Assembly: GCA_036417435.1 (NCBI GenBank)
Contig: CM070900.1
Location: 29,923,496-29,987,495, forward strand
DNA from: Inia geoffrensis
Taxonomy: Eukaryota > Chordata > Mammalia > Artiodactyla > Iniidae
Direction of reading: 5' to 3'
DNA length: 64,000 bases
Positions 34,589 through 45,583 of the stretch are shown here, one piece after another (within the stretch, counting starts at the first letter, position 1; every line of letters begins with the position of its first letter). The notes beneath the pieces are model-generated. The model worked only from the letters and a program-made list of their open reading frames with translations, did not search any database and was not told where the DNA came from. The translations under genes and the position numbers were made by a program.

Positions 34589-36479
34589 TTTTCTTAACTT
34601 ACTGTGTTTGTTTTGGGGTCTCCTCTTTGCAGGCTGCACGTTCGCAGTTCCTGTTGTTCTTGGTGTTTGCTCCCAGTGGGTAAGGTTGGTTCAGTGGGTT
34701 GTGTAGGCTTCCTGTTGGAGGGGACTGGTGCCTGTGTTCTGGTGGATGAGGCTGGATCATGTCTTTCTGGTGGGTAGGACTGCATCTTGTGTGTTTTGGG
34801 GTGTCTGTGCCCTTATTATGATTTTAGGCAGCCTCTCTCTGCTAATGGGTGGGGTTGTGTTCCTGTCTTGCTAGGTGTTTGGCATGGGGCGTCCAGCAGT
34901 TGTAGTTTGCTGGCCGTTGGTTGGAGCTGGGTCTTAGCTTTGAGACAGAGATCTCTGGGAGAGCTCTTAAGATTCATATTACGTGGGGCCGGGAGGTCTC
35001 TGGTGGTCCAATATCCTGAACTCGGCTCTCCCACCTCAGAGGCTTTGGCCTGACACCAGGCTGGAGCATCAAGACCCTGCGAGCCACATGGCTCAGAAGA
35101 AAAGGGAGGAAAAAAAAGAAAGAAAAAATAATAATAATAAAAAAATTTTTAATTATTAAAATTAAAAAGTAATAATAAAAAAGATAGCAATGAAACCAAT
35201 AAAGAAATCCACCAATGATAACAAGCACTAAAAACTATACTATGATAAACATAAAAATCAGAAACAAGTCAGTCGCCGACAGCAAACCCCAACTCTGCAG
35301 TTGCTCCCAAAGTCCACTGCCTCAATTTTGGGATGATTTGTTGTCTATTCAGGTATTCCACAGATGCAGGGTACATCAAGTTGATTGTGGGGATTTAATC
35401 CACTGCTCCTGAGGCTGCTGGGAGAAATTTCCCATACTCTTCTTTGTTTGCACAGGTATTGGGGTTCAGCTTTGGATTTGGACCCACCTCTGTGTGTAGG
35501 TCACCCTCAGGCATCTGTTCCCCACCCAGACAGGAGAGGGTTAAAGCAGCCGCTGATTAGGGGCTCTTGCTCACTCCTGTGAGGGGAGGGAGGGGTACTG
35601 TGGTTATAATTGGAATGCAGGGATAGCCTGCAGCGGCAGAGGCCAGCGTGATGTTGCAGCAGCCTGAGGCAAGCTACGTGTTCGCCCGGGGAAGTTGCCC
35701 CTGGATCATGGGACCCTGGCAGTGGCAGGCTGTACAGGCTCCTGGGGTTGGGGTGTGGATAGTGACCTGTGCTTGCACACAGGATTCTTGGTGGCTGCAG
35801 CAGCAGCGTTAGCATTTCATGCCCATCTCTGGTGTCCAAGCTGAGAGCCACGGCTCGCACCCATCTCTGGAGCTCATTTGGGCGATGCTCTGAATCTCCT
35901 CTCTTCATGCACCCTGAAACAATGGTTTCTTGCCTCTTCGGCAGTTCCAGACTTTTTCCCGGACTCCCTCCCGGCTAGCTGTGGTGCACTTGCTCCCTTC
36001 AGGGTGTGTTCACGCAGCCAACCCCAGTCCTCTCCCTGGCGTCTGACCTCCGAATCCTGAGCCTCAGCTCCCAGCTCCCACCCGTCCTGGTGGGTGAGCA
36101 GACAAGCCTCTCGGGCTGGTGAGTGCCAGTCAGCACCTATCCTCTGTGCGGGAATCTCTCCACTTTGCCCTCCACACCCCTGTTGCTGTGCTCTCCTCCG
36201 TGGCTCCAAAGCTTCCCCCCTGCCCCCCGCCCGTCTCTACCAGTGAAGGGCCTTCATAGTGTGTGGAAACCTTTCCTCCTTCATAGCTCCCTCCCAGAGG
36301 TGCAGGTCCCATCCCTATTCTTTTGTCTCTGGGTTTTCTTTTTTTCTTTTGCCCTACCCAGGTACGTGGGGATTTTCTTGCCTCTTGGGACATCTGAGGT
36401 ATTTTGCCAGTGTTCAGTAGATGTTCTCTAGGTGTTGTTCCACATGTAGATTTATTTTTGATGAAGCCCCGCCCCCCAG
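34589..36479 (-). promoter_or_regulatory. L1 5' UTR (internal promoter region)
   Basis: About 1.9 kb lies between the G-rich 5' terminus and ORF1. In mammalian L1s this segment carries the internal RNA polymerase II promoter. It has a GC-rich outer part (about 35500-36479) and a striking A/T-rich island at 35095-35270 made of AATAATAA-type repeats. I see no long CpG cluster; CpGs are sparse, as expected for decayed methylated L1. Whether it retains promoter activity cannot be judged from sequence. Confidence 0.8.
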
Positions 36480-36490
36480 AAAAGTACTTA
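36480..36490. repeat. Target-site duplication of the minus-strand L1 (5' side)
   Basis: AAAAAGTACTT is an exact match to 29070-29080, directly next to the L1 5' terminus. Confidence 0.9.
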
Positions 36491-36945
36491 CTTTTAAGAT
36501 ACATTTATTCTAAAAGAAAGTTTTGATCTCACAAATGACTCAATGGGCAAGAACATAGAGGGTAAAAAACTTCCAGGGTAATTTCCTTTAATATTTTAAC
36601 CTTCAAATAGCTTTTTTTAATTGAGCATAAAATACCTTCATTCATCTTGGCTATAAAGAAAAATACAGTGTGAAGAATGTCAGTCTGTAAGGCCCATGAA
36701 TTACTCTTTTTCTAAAAAATAAGGACTAAGGCCTAGATTTCGGCAGTGACTAGATCACTGTAGGACAAACTTTGCAGAGAAGTGAACAAAACACAGAACT
36801 GATTTCTCTGTTAGCATCATGACAAACAGTATTCTGAAAAGGACAAAAAGAAAAACACCCAAGCCAGTTCTCCAAAGTTTAACATCGTATAAAATTATGA
36901 ACAAACACTACATTATGAGTGACCATGGTCCTTTATGAGTGTGAT
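36491..36945. other. Unassigned stretch
   Basis: Sequence resuming after the L1 shows no gene or named repeat. Confidence 0.5.
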
Positions 36946-36962
36946 TCACATGGTCAATTTTT

Positions 36963-37163
36963 GTTTTCTTTTGCGGTAGGCAGGCCTCTCACTGTTGTGG
37001 CATCTCATGTTGTGGAGCACAGGCTCCGGATGCGCAGGCTCAGCAGCCATGGCTCACAGGCCTAGCTGCTCCGCGGCATGTGGGATCCTCCCGCACCGGG
37101 GCATGAACCTGTGTCCCCTGCATCGGCAGGTGGACTCTCAATCACTGCACCACCAGGTAAGTC
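36963..37163 (-). mobile_element. CHR-type SINE, short form, diverged
   Basis: Reverse-complement copy, more mutated than the others ('ggcatctcatgttgtgg', and an end reading 'ccaccaggtaagtc' where others read 'ccaccagggaagcc'). An imperfect duplication, TCACATGGTCAA (36946-36957) versus TCACAGGGTCAA (37164-37175), flanks it. It is probably one of the older copies. Confidence 0.92.
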
Positions 37164-37234
37164 TCACAGGGTCAAATTTTAGTTAAACAGCTGTTCATTT
37201 CATTTCTATGGAAAAGGTAGAATTTAAATTAGGG

Positions 37235-37500
37235 AGGTAACATACGGTAGTGGTTAAAAACATGGATGTTGGAACCAGTTACCCCTAGATTCATAACTCA
37301 TCCATTTACTATCTATGAGTTATTGGGCTAATTTACTATGAGTTTGTGAATCACAGTTTCCTCATCTGTAAAATACAGATAGTAATTCTCACTGCTGCAA
37401 AGCTGTGAGCTTAAATGGGATAATGAATGTGTTGAACACAGTACCTGACACATAGTAAAAGTTCAATAAATATTAGCAATTATTATTAGCCTCATTATGT
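37235..37500 (+). repeat. MIR remnant
   Basis: 'gtagtggttaaaaacatgga', 'cacagtttcctcatctgtaa', 'acagtacctgacacatagta', 'agttcaataaatattagca' give a nearly full sense MIR. Confidence 0.9.
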
Positions 37501-38745
37501 TTAAGAGAAAATTAAAAAGTGAAGTGACTTATTGTAATAAGTATAAAATTAACCCTTAAATTCAAATATTTTAATTGACTTTTGGAATTCAGGTATTTGA
37601 AAACACAGGATTTTTGTTATATTTTCCCTTTGTTGGTATTATCTTTAATTTCTAAAGGAACCACTTGCCTGCTCCATGTCTCAGCTTTTATATTTGCCCA
37701 TATTTCACGGTGATTTCCCAGTGCTTCTTTGGTGCAATAGTAAAATCAGGCTTCATTTTATTTTTTTGTTTTATATGCAGAGGCTGTGATCTGAAAATTT
37801 CTGTAATATTTGGCTTCTCATATCTGAAGTTCCTCTTAGAAGCTTCCTAACATGTTTCGCATCTCTTTATCAGGAATTTAAGTAATTTTTGCTGATGTCA
37901 TCATTCTCTTTATTTAGAAAATCTTAGGTTCATCTAGGTTGCATTCTACTTGGTGGAGAACAGTTACCCTACACCTTCAGAAAGCAATCAGGGAAGCTGA
38001 TTCAGATAAAAAAACTTGCCTACAATTTTGTTTTCATCTTATCTCCTATCCTTTGCATTCATCTGATATAGTCCTAAAATGTCCAGATCAGGATGTGTGC
38101 AGTGCTTAACAACAGAATGCAAAACTTCTTTCATCCCTCACTAGGTTAATCCCTTATTCTCTTTGAAAAACAGAATTCACCTTTTTTCTCCTGGACAGTA
38201 AGAATAATTCTGTTTTTCCAGAAATCTGCAATGTTTTCTTACCCTTGAAGCCTGTATATGGAATACCAACCAGAGCAGGGTTTTATTTTGGTTTTTTGTT
38301 TTGTTTTGTTTTTTATTTGTACATTATGCAATTTTTTAAAATCCACAGTCAGCTGGAGTTCCAGAGATCTGAATTATGTGCTAACTACTCTGGTTAATTA
38401 GAGTGCTATTTAATTTTTGTAGTTCAGCCTGAGCCTGAATAGTGCAAAACCCATCTGACCTGTATCTTACAGTTATCCGTTTGCCACAAGTCTCAGACCT
38501 TTTTAATGATGAACCGCTCTGACTGGTAATCACCTTTGGGCCTCCTGTTCCTTCTCTTTACAAATTAAAAAGGAGCCTGCAAAAACATGCTGGTGCAGGG
38601 TGCATAGGCTATATGGTGAGGGTGCAAGAGTAGAAAACTATCAGCATTCCTGAATACTGATGACTGAAAAATGTAGTGAAGACATCTCCAATCATCTTCC
38701 ACTATTTGTGCATTTAGGAAAAAAAAAGAGGAAGAAGAGGCACAT
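37501..38745. other. Unassigned stretch
   Basis: No gene or named repeat. A short (GTTTT)n run lies near 38290-38315. Confidence 0.5.
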
Positions 38746-38749
38746 TGAG

Positions 38750-38990
38750 CTTAAAGGGAGAGTGGCAGGGGATGAGCTGGAGAAGTAGATGTGGGTCATG
38801 TCTTGTATGGTTCATGCTTACGAGAGAGAGGAGGCTGTCATGATTAGATCGCAGTTTTAAAAGATCCTAGGTATAGACTGAATTAGAGGGATGAATATTA
38901 AAGTGATACAAATAGTGAGCTGGCTTGCTGTAATAATCCAAGCAAGAAAGAACAGTGAGTTGGATACAGGATGATAGCACTAAAAAAATC
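38750..38990 (-). repeat. L2 LINE remnant
   Basis: 'gcagttttaaaagatcctag' and 'gcttgctgtaataatccaag' match antisense L2 blocks ('gttgcagtaatccaggcgag'). Confidence 0.6.
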
Positions 38991-39004
38991 ACTCATTTAA
39001 ATAT

Positions 39005-40230
39005 TATTTATTAAACAGCTACCATGTTAGGCCCTATTTTAGATGTTGGGACAAAGTTTTGAGTACAAGTGACAAGATTCCTTCTCTACTAAAGTTTACT
39101 TTCTAAGTGGAGGCAACTGAGAGGAAGAATGAATAAATAAATAATAGATAAAACTGTCTGGTTACTGTAGGATGGTGAACTCAGGGAGAGTTACAGGGGG
39201 CTTCAGATTGGGAGATTAGGGAAAAAAAGTGTTCTCTGAACAGAGGACACCAAAACGAAGTACTGACCAATAAGAAAAGCACTCAAAAAGTATCCTAAGC
39301 AGGAACAAGGTTGTATATTCAAAGCAAAGAATGAAAGTTGGTGTGATGAGCAGAGTAGGAGATGGGAGAAACAGAGAAACAGGACTTTTGAAGTTGGATA
39401 GAGTTTGGATGTTAAGTGAAGATTTTTATGAAAGGAAAGAACATGACTGGAATTAGGTTTTTAAGAGACCACCCTGGCTCCTGAGTAGTTCACGACTGTA
39501 GACGTCAAAAAGAGGCAAAACTAGCCCAGTTCCTAAATATTTTACTTTAGCACAAGTGACAATGATGAGAGCGGCAGAGATGGAGAACAGAGGCAGGCTT
39601 TGGGAGATTTTGGAGGTAACACTGACTGCCCTTACTGATGAACTGAATATGGAGGTCGGAAGAAAGAAACAAATCAAGGAAAAATTCTCGATCTTGAGCT
39701 TTGGCAATTACATGGATGTAGTGCCATTTGTGAGATGGCACAACTCAGGGACGATTACAAGAGGAAAATATGGCTAAGATGTTGATGTTGGCATGCCCAT
39801 GACAACATCCATGCAGATATGCCAGATTGGAAGTTACGGTCATGAGTCTGGAGTTGGTGATAAGTTCACAAAGGAGACATAAATGTGACACTCATTAGGA
39901 AACAGGTGGTGTTTTATGGCATGAAAGTAGATGAGCATGTAGATAGAAAATGTCAAGGTTGGTGTGTTCTATGGGCAAGCAGAGCAGCAGACATCTGGAA
40001 GAGTGAGAAGGGGAACCCAAGGGGTTGGAGGAAAACCAGTGTGTGTCATGAAAGTCAAGAGCAGGAAGAAGTTCAAAAAGCAGAGAGGAGCCCACTGTGA
40101 GAAATTCTGCTGAGAGCTCAAATAATGGAAGACGGAGAAAAATGGATGAGTTCCAATATGTATGTCAGAGGGATATTCAATCACAGGACTTACTGATGGA
40201 TTGGATGTAGTCCATAGATGAAGAAGGTAG
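39005..40230 (-). repeat. L2 LINE remnant, long
   Basis: A long purine-rich antisense L2: 'gacaagattccttctctact' (3' region), 'agagaccaccctggctcctg', 'gaggtaacactgactgcc', 'gagtctggagttggtgataa', and a final part near 'ggattggatgtagtcc'. Its order restarts from the L2 3' end, so it is a separate copy from 38750-38990. Open frames here are chance. Confidence 0.65.
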
Positions 40231-40239
40231 CCCTTCACC

Positions 40240-40650
40240 ATGTCACTCTGGCCTCCCTCCTACTTCTCTGCCTCCCTCCTACTTTTGGTCCATCATCCCA
40301 CAAAAACAATCAACAAAAAGTACGCATTTCTAATCTGCTATTCTTTCTGGGCCTCTAATTTTTCTCTTATACTGCCCCTTTTTCACAATGTTGTGGATAA
40401 AATACAGGTTAGAGTCTTCCTTCAAAAATCTCCAGCAGTCTTCCTTTGCCTGAGTTTAAATGAAAAATTCTACCTTCAAAGCTCAGCTTTCATGCATCTG
40501 ACCCACCAAATGGTCTCTGATTGCCCCTGCAGAATTATTCTTTCTTCTGCTATTTCCATAGTATATTGCTTGTACCTATATATGGAACTTTTACAATTCT
40601 GCCATGGGGTATTTATATTTCAGTTTCCCCTATTACACTGAAAATATCTT
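40240..40650 (+). repeat. Possible L2 remnant with a 19-bp tandem duplication
   Basis: Pyrimidine-rich sequence ('aaatctccagcagtcttcct', 'tgatgcatctgaccc'-like) resembles sense L2 weakly. At its start, GCCTCCCTCCTACTT repeats with a 19-base period (40251-40288). Confidence 0.4.
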
Positions 40651-40734
40651 GAGAAGAATCAGTAAAACTTTGCGCTGAAGCAACAACAGCAGTAGCAACA
40701 ATAAAACAGCAACAGTAGCAGGAGCACCGGGTCA

Positions 40735-40930
40735 GAAATCATCACTGATATCTAAGCGCTTGGTATGGGTCAGGCGTAATACTTAGCACTTTAAATAGAT
40801 CACGTTATTAAATATTTCTTGACTCTTTGGGACAAGTACCAGTATTATTTTAACTTTACACATGAAGAACCTGAGGCAGAGAAAGACAAGTCACATGTCT
40901 GAGATCAAATGACTATCGTGCATGGAGCAT
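40735..40930 (-). repeat. MIR remnant
   Basis: 'atgggtcaggcgtaatact', 'tagcactttaaatagatcac', 'cacatgaagaacctgaggca', 'gacaagtcacatgtctgag': antisense MIR. Confidence 0.82.
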
Positions 40931-41850
40931 ACACACACAGAGCAAGATCTGAAGTTTGTCTTTTCCCCAAGTTTATGGGGTCTTCCCAGTGGCAATGCAT
41001 AGAAACAATCACTGGAGTCATTTCAGAAAGACAAGAGTAACTTAACTTCATTATTATACATTTCTGGTTAAGAGCTCCTTTGGCTTCCAAATCAATCAAA
41101 CATTACAGCTCTAGTCTGTTTTCTAGAGAGTGTGTATGTTGTGAAGGAGCGTCTTTGATCTGCCATAGTCCACATGCACCTTTAACTGAGGTCTGCTTAG
41201 GAGGACAGTTAATTTAATTACCAGGATCCAAGCTACATGTGTGCCTAGGACACCGTGAATGAGGCTGAAGTTGGTAGCCTGAAAATAGAGAACAAAATAA
41301 AAGCATCCACCAGATCACTGGGCCACAGGGGAGAGAACTTGGGGTGCACTTGCTTTAAGGAGCCCTTGACACAGCACAGTATGAAAGCTGCTGGGTTTGG
41401 CCAATATCCTACTAGCTCAATGAAAGAAGATTTCATGTCTAATTATGGGTGAGCTATTTTTGTCATAGTCCCCTACAGGGTCACTGCTTCTAATCCTGCA
41501 CTTATTAATTTGGGAAACATTTTGGAAAATACTTGAGATTAAGACTGATGGGTGCTATTTTAAACTATATTCTAAAGAGAGAAGCTGAAATAAGCAAGTC
41601 AGTGCATCCTTTGGTAAGTTGACAGGCGGTGAATTGTAGCAAAAGGAATGAAGCTTCAGGCCAAAATTAAGTCCTATAAAGCACAGCTTTGTAGTCATTT
41701 CTGTGGCTGTGAAACCTGGTTCTGCTAGTACAAGGACATTTAGTTTCTACAGAAATTTTGTTTGAATGCCTCAGAATTAGGATACCATTCAATGAAGAGT
41801 GGTAATAGCTTGTCTGTTTTTTTTAAAAAACATTTACACTTCTCTTTTCC
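40931..41850. other. Unassigned stretch
   Basis: No gene or named repeat recognised. Confidence 0.5.
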
Positions 41851-41854
41851 TTTC

Positions 41855-42510
41855 CTTGGTCTGGGTCTTCATCACCTCATACCTAGGTTATAATACTCTC
41901 CGAATGAGCCTCTTTGATGGTCATTCCTAGATCTACCCTATTCCGCAAGCTGCGACCAATGGATCCTTTCTAAAACATCACTTGGACCATGTCATTCACC
42001 ATCCCCTGTTGCTTAAGAATCTACGTCTCCCTGCTGTCCATTCCATATAATTGGACTTGACATTCAACTCGCCCCACCCTATGGGTTCAAGCTGAAAGTA
42101 AATCCTCTCGGTCCCACTGATTCCAAATTGTTCCTCAGCACATAGACATACATACTTGGCTTTTCTTCTTACCTCTTCTATCTCAATCCATACTTTTTGG
42201 TTTTCAATGTCTAGCAGAAAAATCACTTCCTTAATGAACCTCTTCCTGATAACTCCCTACCCCTTTATTTAGTGATTTATTAATTCATCGCCTGTTTTCA
42301 ATGCAGCACAGAATGCAAGTTTCTAACAACCTTAACTAATTGCCTTATAAATGCACTCGATTTCTCTCAGGTACATGTATCGTCTTCTCAATTTAACAAA
42401 TGCCTTGAGAGAACACATGGATTTTTGTAGTTGTTGTTATGCGACTCCCTATACTCTAGCACAGTGTTAGGTAAGCAGAAGGAACTTAATAATTATGTGT
42501 TGAAGGAAGT
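41855..42510 (+). repeat. L2 LINE remnant (3' portion)
   Basis: 'gaatgagcctctttgatggt', 'tggaccatgtcattcaccat', 'cttaatgaacctcttcctga', 'actctagcacagtgttaggt', 'aacttaataattatgtgttg' follow sense L2 order to its 3' end. Confidence 0.78.
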
Positions 42511-42537
42511 AAAAAAAAAAAAAAGAAAAATCTACAT

Positions 42538-42740
42538 GGCAGAGTGGAAAGTGCACCAGATTGAGAACTTGCAATGCAGGTTCTGGTTTTGACGGTAGCA
42601 CTTATCAACTGGGTGGTGTTCAGTAAATCATTTAACTCCTCTAAGGCCCAACTGACAAATTTGTAAGTTAAGAGTAGTAATAGTATCTTCCCTGCTTATT
42701 GCAAAAGCACGATGCAAAGAAGAAAGGAAATGATGTATGT
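42538..42740 (+). repeat. MIR remnant
   Basis: 'ggcagagtggaaagtgcacc', 'gcaatgcaggttctggtttt', 'agtaaatcatttaactcctc': sense MIR, diverged. Confidence 0.7.
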
Positions 42741-42869
42741 AAGTGTGTTTTCTTTACAAAAAGAAGACATTTCTATATTTGACCATATTTCCACATGCAG
42801 CATGGAGAGCAATCTTCCTCCATCCTGGAGATATTTTTGAAATTGATTTTTAGTTGGTTGATACAGTGA

Positions 42870-43425
42870 ACAAGAATGAACAATTGAAATAAAACAATAT
42901 GAAAAGTGATTTGCAATATGACCAAACAAAAGACTTATACACAAGGGTTCAGAGTAGCTTTTTGCATAAGAGCTCAAAATTGAAAATAAACCAAACCTCT
43001 ATCAAAAGTTAACAAGTAAATTGTGGCATATTCATCCAATGAATTAAAAAAAGGAGTTAAGAGGAATAAAAAAGGGAGGAGTTAGGAGGAATGAATCTCA
43101 AAAGTATCATGCCAAGCAAAATAAGTCAGGCCTAAAAAAAGTACATATTGTATCCTTCACTTAGATAAAATTCTAGAAAAGACATATGTAATCTATATTA
43201 TGAGACAAGCAGAACAGTGGTTGCCTTGTACCAAAGATGGGAGTAGGGATCGACTGGAATGGGGCACAAGGACATTTCTGGAGTGAATGAAATGTTTCAT
43301 ATCTTGATTGTCACGGTGATCCCATGGGTATATATGTTTGTCAAAAGTCATTGATACATATCTTAAACAGGTGCATTTTGTTGTATGTAAATTTTAACTT
43401 AATAAAACTTTAAAAAATTGCATTT
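42870..43425 (+). mobile_element. Ancient L1 3'-end fragment
   Basis: 'aattgtggcatattcatcca', 'gaatgaatctcaaaagtatc', 'gaacagtggttgccttgta', 'ttcatatcttgattgtcacg', 'gtatgtaaattttaacttaa' give the end of ORF2 and the 3' UTR of an old mammalian (L1M-type) element. It is more diverged than the two large L1s. Confidence 0.85.
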
Positions 43426-43707
43426 GAAATTGATGTGTGACTTCATTGTAGTTCCTACAGAGAAATAAAGATCGATAGGAGAATTATACATGACCTTGTT
43501 TTACAAATGGGAGAAAGAATGAATTACTTTCTCTTTCAAGGAATACTGAGGATTTTAGCCAGTAGGTTGCTAATTTGGCAGAGAAGAAAACAAAGTGAGA
43601 TGGAATTTGTCCATGGGGCTTTGAGATCTAATACATCTGCCAAAATTAGGTGCATTACTTTCTTCTTATTGATGAATTAAAAGCCCTTTTTTTTTTTTTC
43701 TTTTCAG

Positions 43708-43752
43708 GATTAAGAGACGAGTATTACCTCAATGAAAACAGGAATATCTATG
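43708..43752 (+). other. Candidate 45-nt microexon (unproven)
   Basis: A pyrimidine tract (T13, C, T4) runs straight into CAG at 43705-43707. The next 45 bases are open in one frame and end at TATG, followed by GTAGGT, a fair splice donor. Read as two bases, fourteen codons and one base, the segment gives LRDEYYLNENRNIY. Length divisible by three and equal start and end phase (phase 1) would let it be included or skipped without shifting a frame, as seen in cassette microexons. I do not recognise the peptide. Poly-T plus CAG also occurs by chance elsewhere in this window (for example near 23716), so this is a hypothesis only. Confidence 0.22.
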
Positions 43753-43879
43753 GTAGGTCAGATTTCCACAGTCCACAAAATGATCAGCCCCCCACACTGC
43801 AGAATTTATATTTCTAGACTCCAAAAATCAGCAAAAGCTGATAACTGTACAGCTTCTGTACTCTCCAATTATCTCCTTT

Positions 43880-44110
43880 CACAGCCAGAACACACACTTT
43901 TTTGCATGTAATTAAGTATTGCAATTCCAGATTATCTTTGATTAATGAAGAGCAATACAGCGTATTGCTAGAATTATGTGATTATTTCACAATTGATCTT
44001 TAATTATTCCATCTGATAATAATTTCACTAATTCTTCGTAATGTTCTCATCGAGCTTCTTATAAACGAGCTATAACAATTAATAATTTTCATTAATTTTC
44101 CTTGAAAATG
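43880..44110. promoter_or_regulatory. AT-rich block with homeodomain-like core sites (candidate)
   Basis: TAATTA occurs at 43909-43914, next to an octamer-like TTTTGCAT, and again at 44001-44006. ATTAAT cores lie near 44080 and 44092, and TTAATTAA follows at about 44165. No repeat family is recognised. Clusters like this are common in developmental enhancers, but AT-rich DNA also gives them by chance. Confidence 0.25.
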
Positions 44111-44499
44111 ATGTGAAGTTTTAGATAGAACTCTTAACCTTCAAAAACTGTTTTTTTTTAATTTTTAATTAAAGGATAAGCTGCACTATCATATGGAAAA
44201 ACTGCATGATTTCTTTGGCTCAAGCAAGTCAAGTAAACACTCCAATGTTTCCTTCTCTTTTTGTTGTTTGGAAGTTGATACTTGGGTGACTGGTACTAAA
44301 TCATGCATTTTTTTTCTCTCTCCCTCTTGCATTTTTATAATAGCTGGATTTCAGTGTCAGATGTTGATTTTATGCTAATTTGACCCTTTCTGTATAATTC
44401 TGCCCAATTTAAACTACTGCAGCAGTGTTAATAAGTTGGAAGTTAGAGCTTTCATTGAGAATTAGGTGGCGCTTTAAGATACGGGATGGGATGAGGACG

Positions 44500-44665
44500 C
44501 CTAGGGCAAGTATGTAGGTAGAAGGACCAAGGTCGGAGCCTTCAGGCACTCCATTTCTCGTAAGGCAGGGCAGGGGGCTGGCAGGGAGACTGAGAAGGAG
44601 CAGGCTGTGAGGCTGGAGGAAACCCAGAAGATATCATGAGGGCAAAAGAAGGAGGAGGTTCCAAA
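44500..44665 (-). repeat. L2 LINE remnant
   Basis: 'ccttcaggcactccatttct' followed by 'gggagactgagaaggagcag' and 'ctggaggaaacccagaagat' fits a conserved block of antisense L2. Confidence 0.72.
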
Positions 44666-44840
44666 AGAAGCTAACAATGTACTAAATACCCTTAACATTC
44701 ACTATTCAATTTAAGCCCTCTGAAGTGAATATACTGTCATCCACCTATTTCAAAAGAGCAAAAGAAAGCATACCAAGGTCATCCAGCTAATGAAGGCAGA
44801 GTCAAGACTTCAACCTAAAACCTTCTTATTTAGAACCCAC
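44666..44840 (-). repeat. MIR remnant
   Basis: 'tactaaatacccttaacatt', 'caaggtcatccagctaatga', 'ggcagagtcaagacttcaac' fit antisense MIR. Confidence 0.75.
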
Positions 44841-45240
44841 AGTATGTGTTTTTTAAATGGAAACTTCCTATTGCTTATTTATTGGTTACAAACACTTTAG
44901 GTCCTTTCTTTAGGTCTAGGCTGATAGACTGAGGCTGTGTGTGCAATGGCCCTGGCATGGCCTAGGCAGGGAACAGTAAGGTGACCTGGACACCATTTGA
45001 CTACAGAATATAATCTTCCAGCAGTTTGGTCTGTGGAGACTGTTTGGACTGCTGGAGATCATGCAGGGACACAGCGGGACTAATGACTATTGATGAACTT
45101 ACACCTTTGTGCTGAGAATTTCATCTAATTATATTTAGAGGGCATGACTTCAAAGTTGTTGGAAAATACAGTGCCATTAATTACTATTTAGAAACTCACA
45201 TATTCCTTCCAAATACATTTAAAGTGAAATATTTAAAGTA
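44841..45240. other. Unassigned stretch
   Basis: No gene or named repeat recognised. Confidence 0.5.
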
Positions 45241-45425
45241 AAAATATCTGCCATTTATTAAGGATGTCTACTGTCATATTCAATGTACATTCCTCAACAC
45301 TGTGAGACAGGCCTTAATATTCCCACTTTCTACATGAGAAAACTGAGATTTAGAGAGTCTGAGTAACTTGCTGAAGGTCACAGCACTTGGAAATGGCAAA
45401 AGCCAGGACTGAAACTCTGAAACTT
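45241..45425 (-). repeat. MIR remnant
   Basis: 'tgccatttattaaggatgtc', 'gagaaaactgagatttagag', 'taacttgctgaaggtcacag', 'aaaagccaggactgaaact': clear antisense MIR. Confidence 0.88.
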
Positions 45426-45583
45426 ACCCCAGATTTAATTCTATACAGTATGTCTAGAATGGATTATTTACTTCAGGAGCAAGACACTGGCTTATTGGGC
45501 ATCAAAAGTTGTTGCAGATAATTGAATTTTCCCACACAGTTAATATAACACTCAAGGGAACCAAATTTTAAAGTTGTTAATTG

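Larger units (their letters stand above)
29080..36479 (-). mobile_element. LINE-1 retrotransposon, structurally full length, minus strand
   Basis: Read on the minus strand, the element begins at 36479 with CTGGGGGGCGGGGCTTCATC, a G-rich start typical of intact L1 5' ends. A ~1.9-kb 5' UTR, ORF1 (33690-34588), ORF2 (29642-33631), a 3' UTR and a short poly(A) follow. The 11-bp duplication at both ends shows that the whole element was inserted in one event. Two short-form SINEs later landed in it (29191-29395 and 30096-30307). Removing them leaves about 7.0 kb, a normal full length. ORFs 1 and 2 carry frameshifts and stops, so it is inactive. Confidence 0.96.
43426..44495. other. Repeat-poor stretch with candidate exon and AT-rich element
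   Basis: One of the few parts where no repeat is recognised over about 1 kb. It contains the candidate 45-nt exon at 43708-43752 and a TAATTA-rich block at about 43880-44110. Absence of recognisable repeats is compatible with constraint but does not show it. Confidence 0.45.

Noticed and set aside
35385..36504. Several 60-130-codon frames on both strands
   Set aside because: They lie in the L1 5' UTR, overlap each other on both strands and show no domain; GC-rich sequence explains them.
39556..40100. Short open frames in purine-rich sequence
   Set aside because: The stretch is antisense L2; frames are broken and without domain features.
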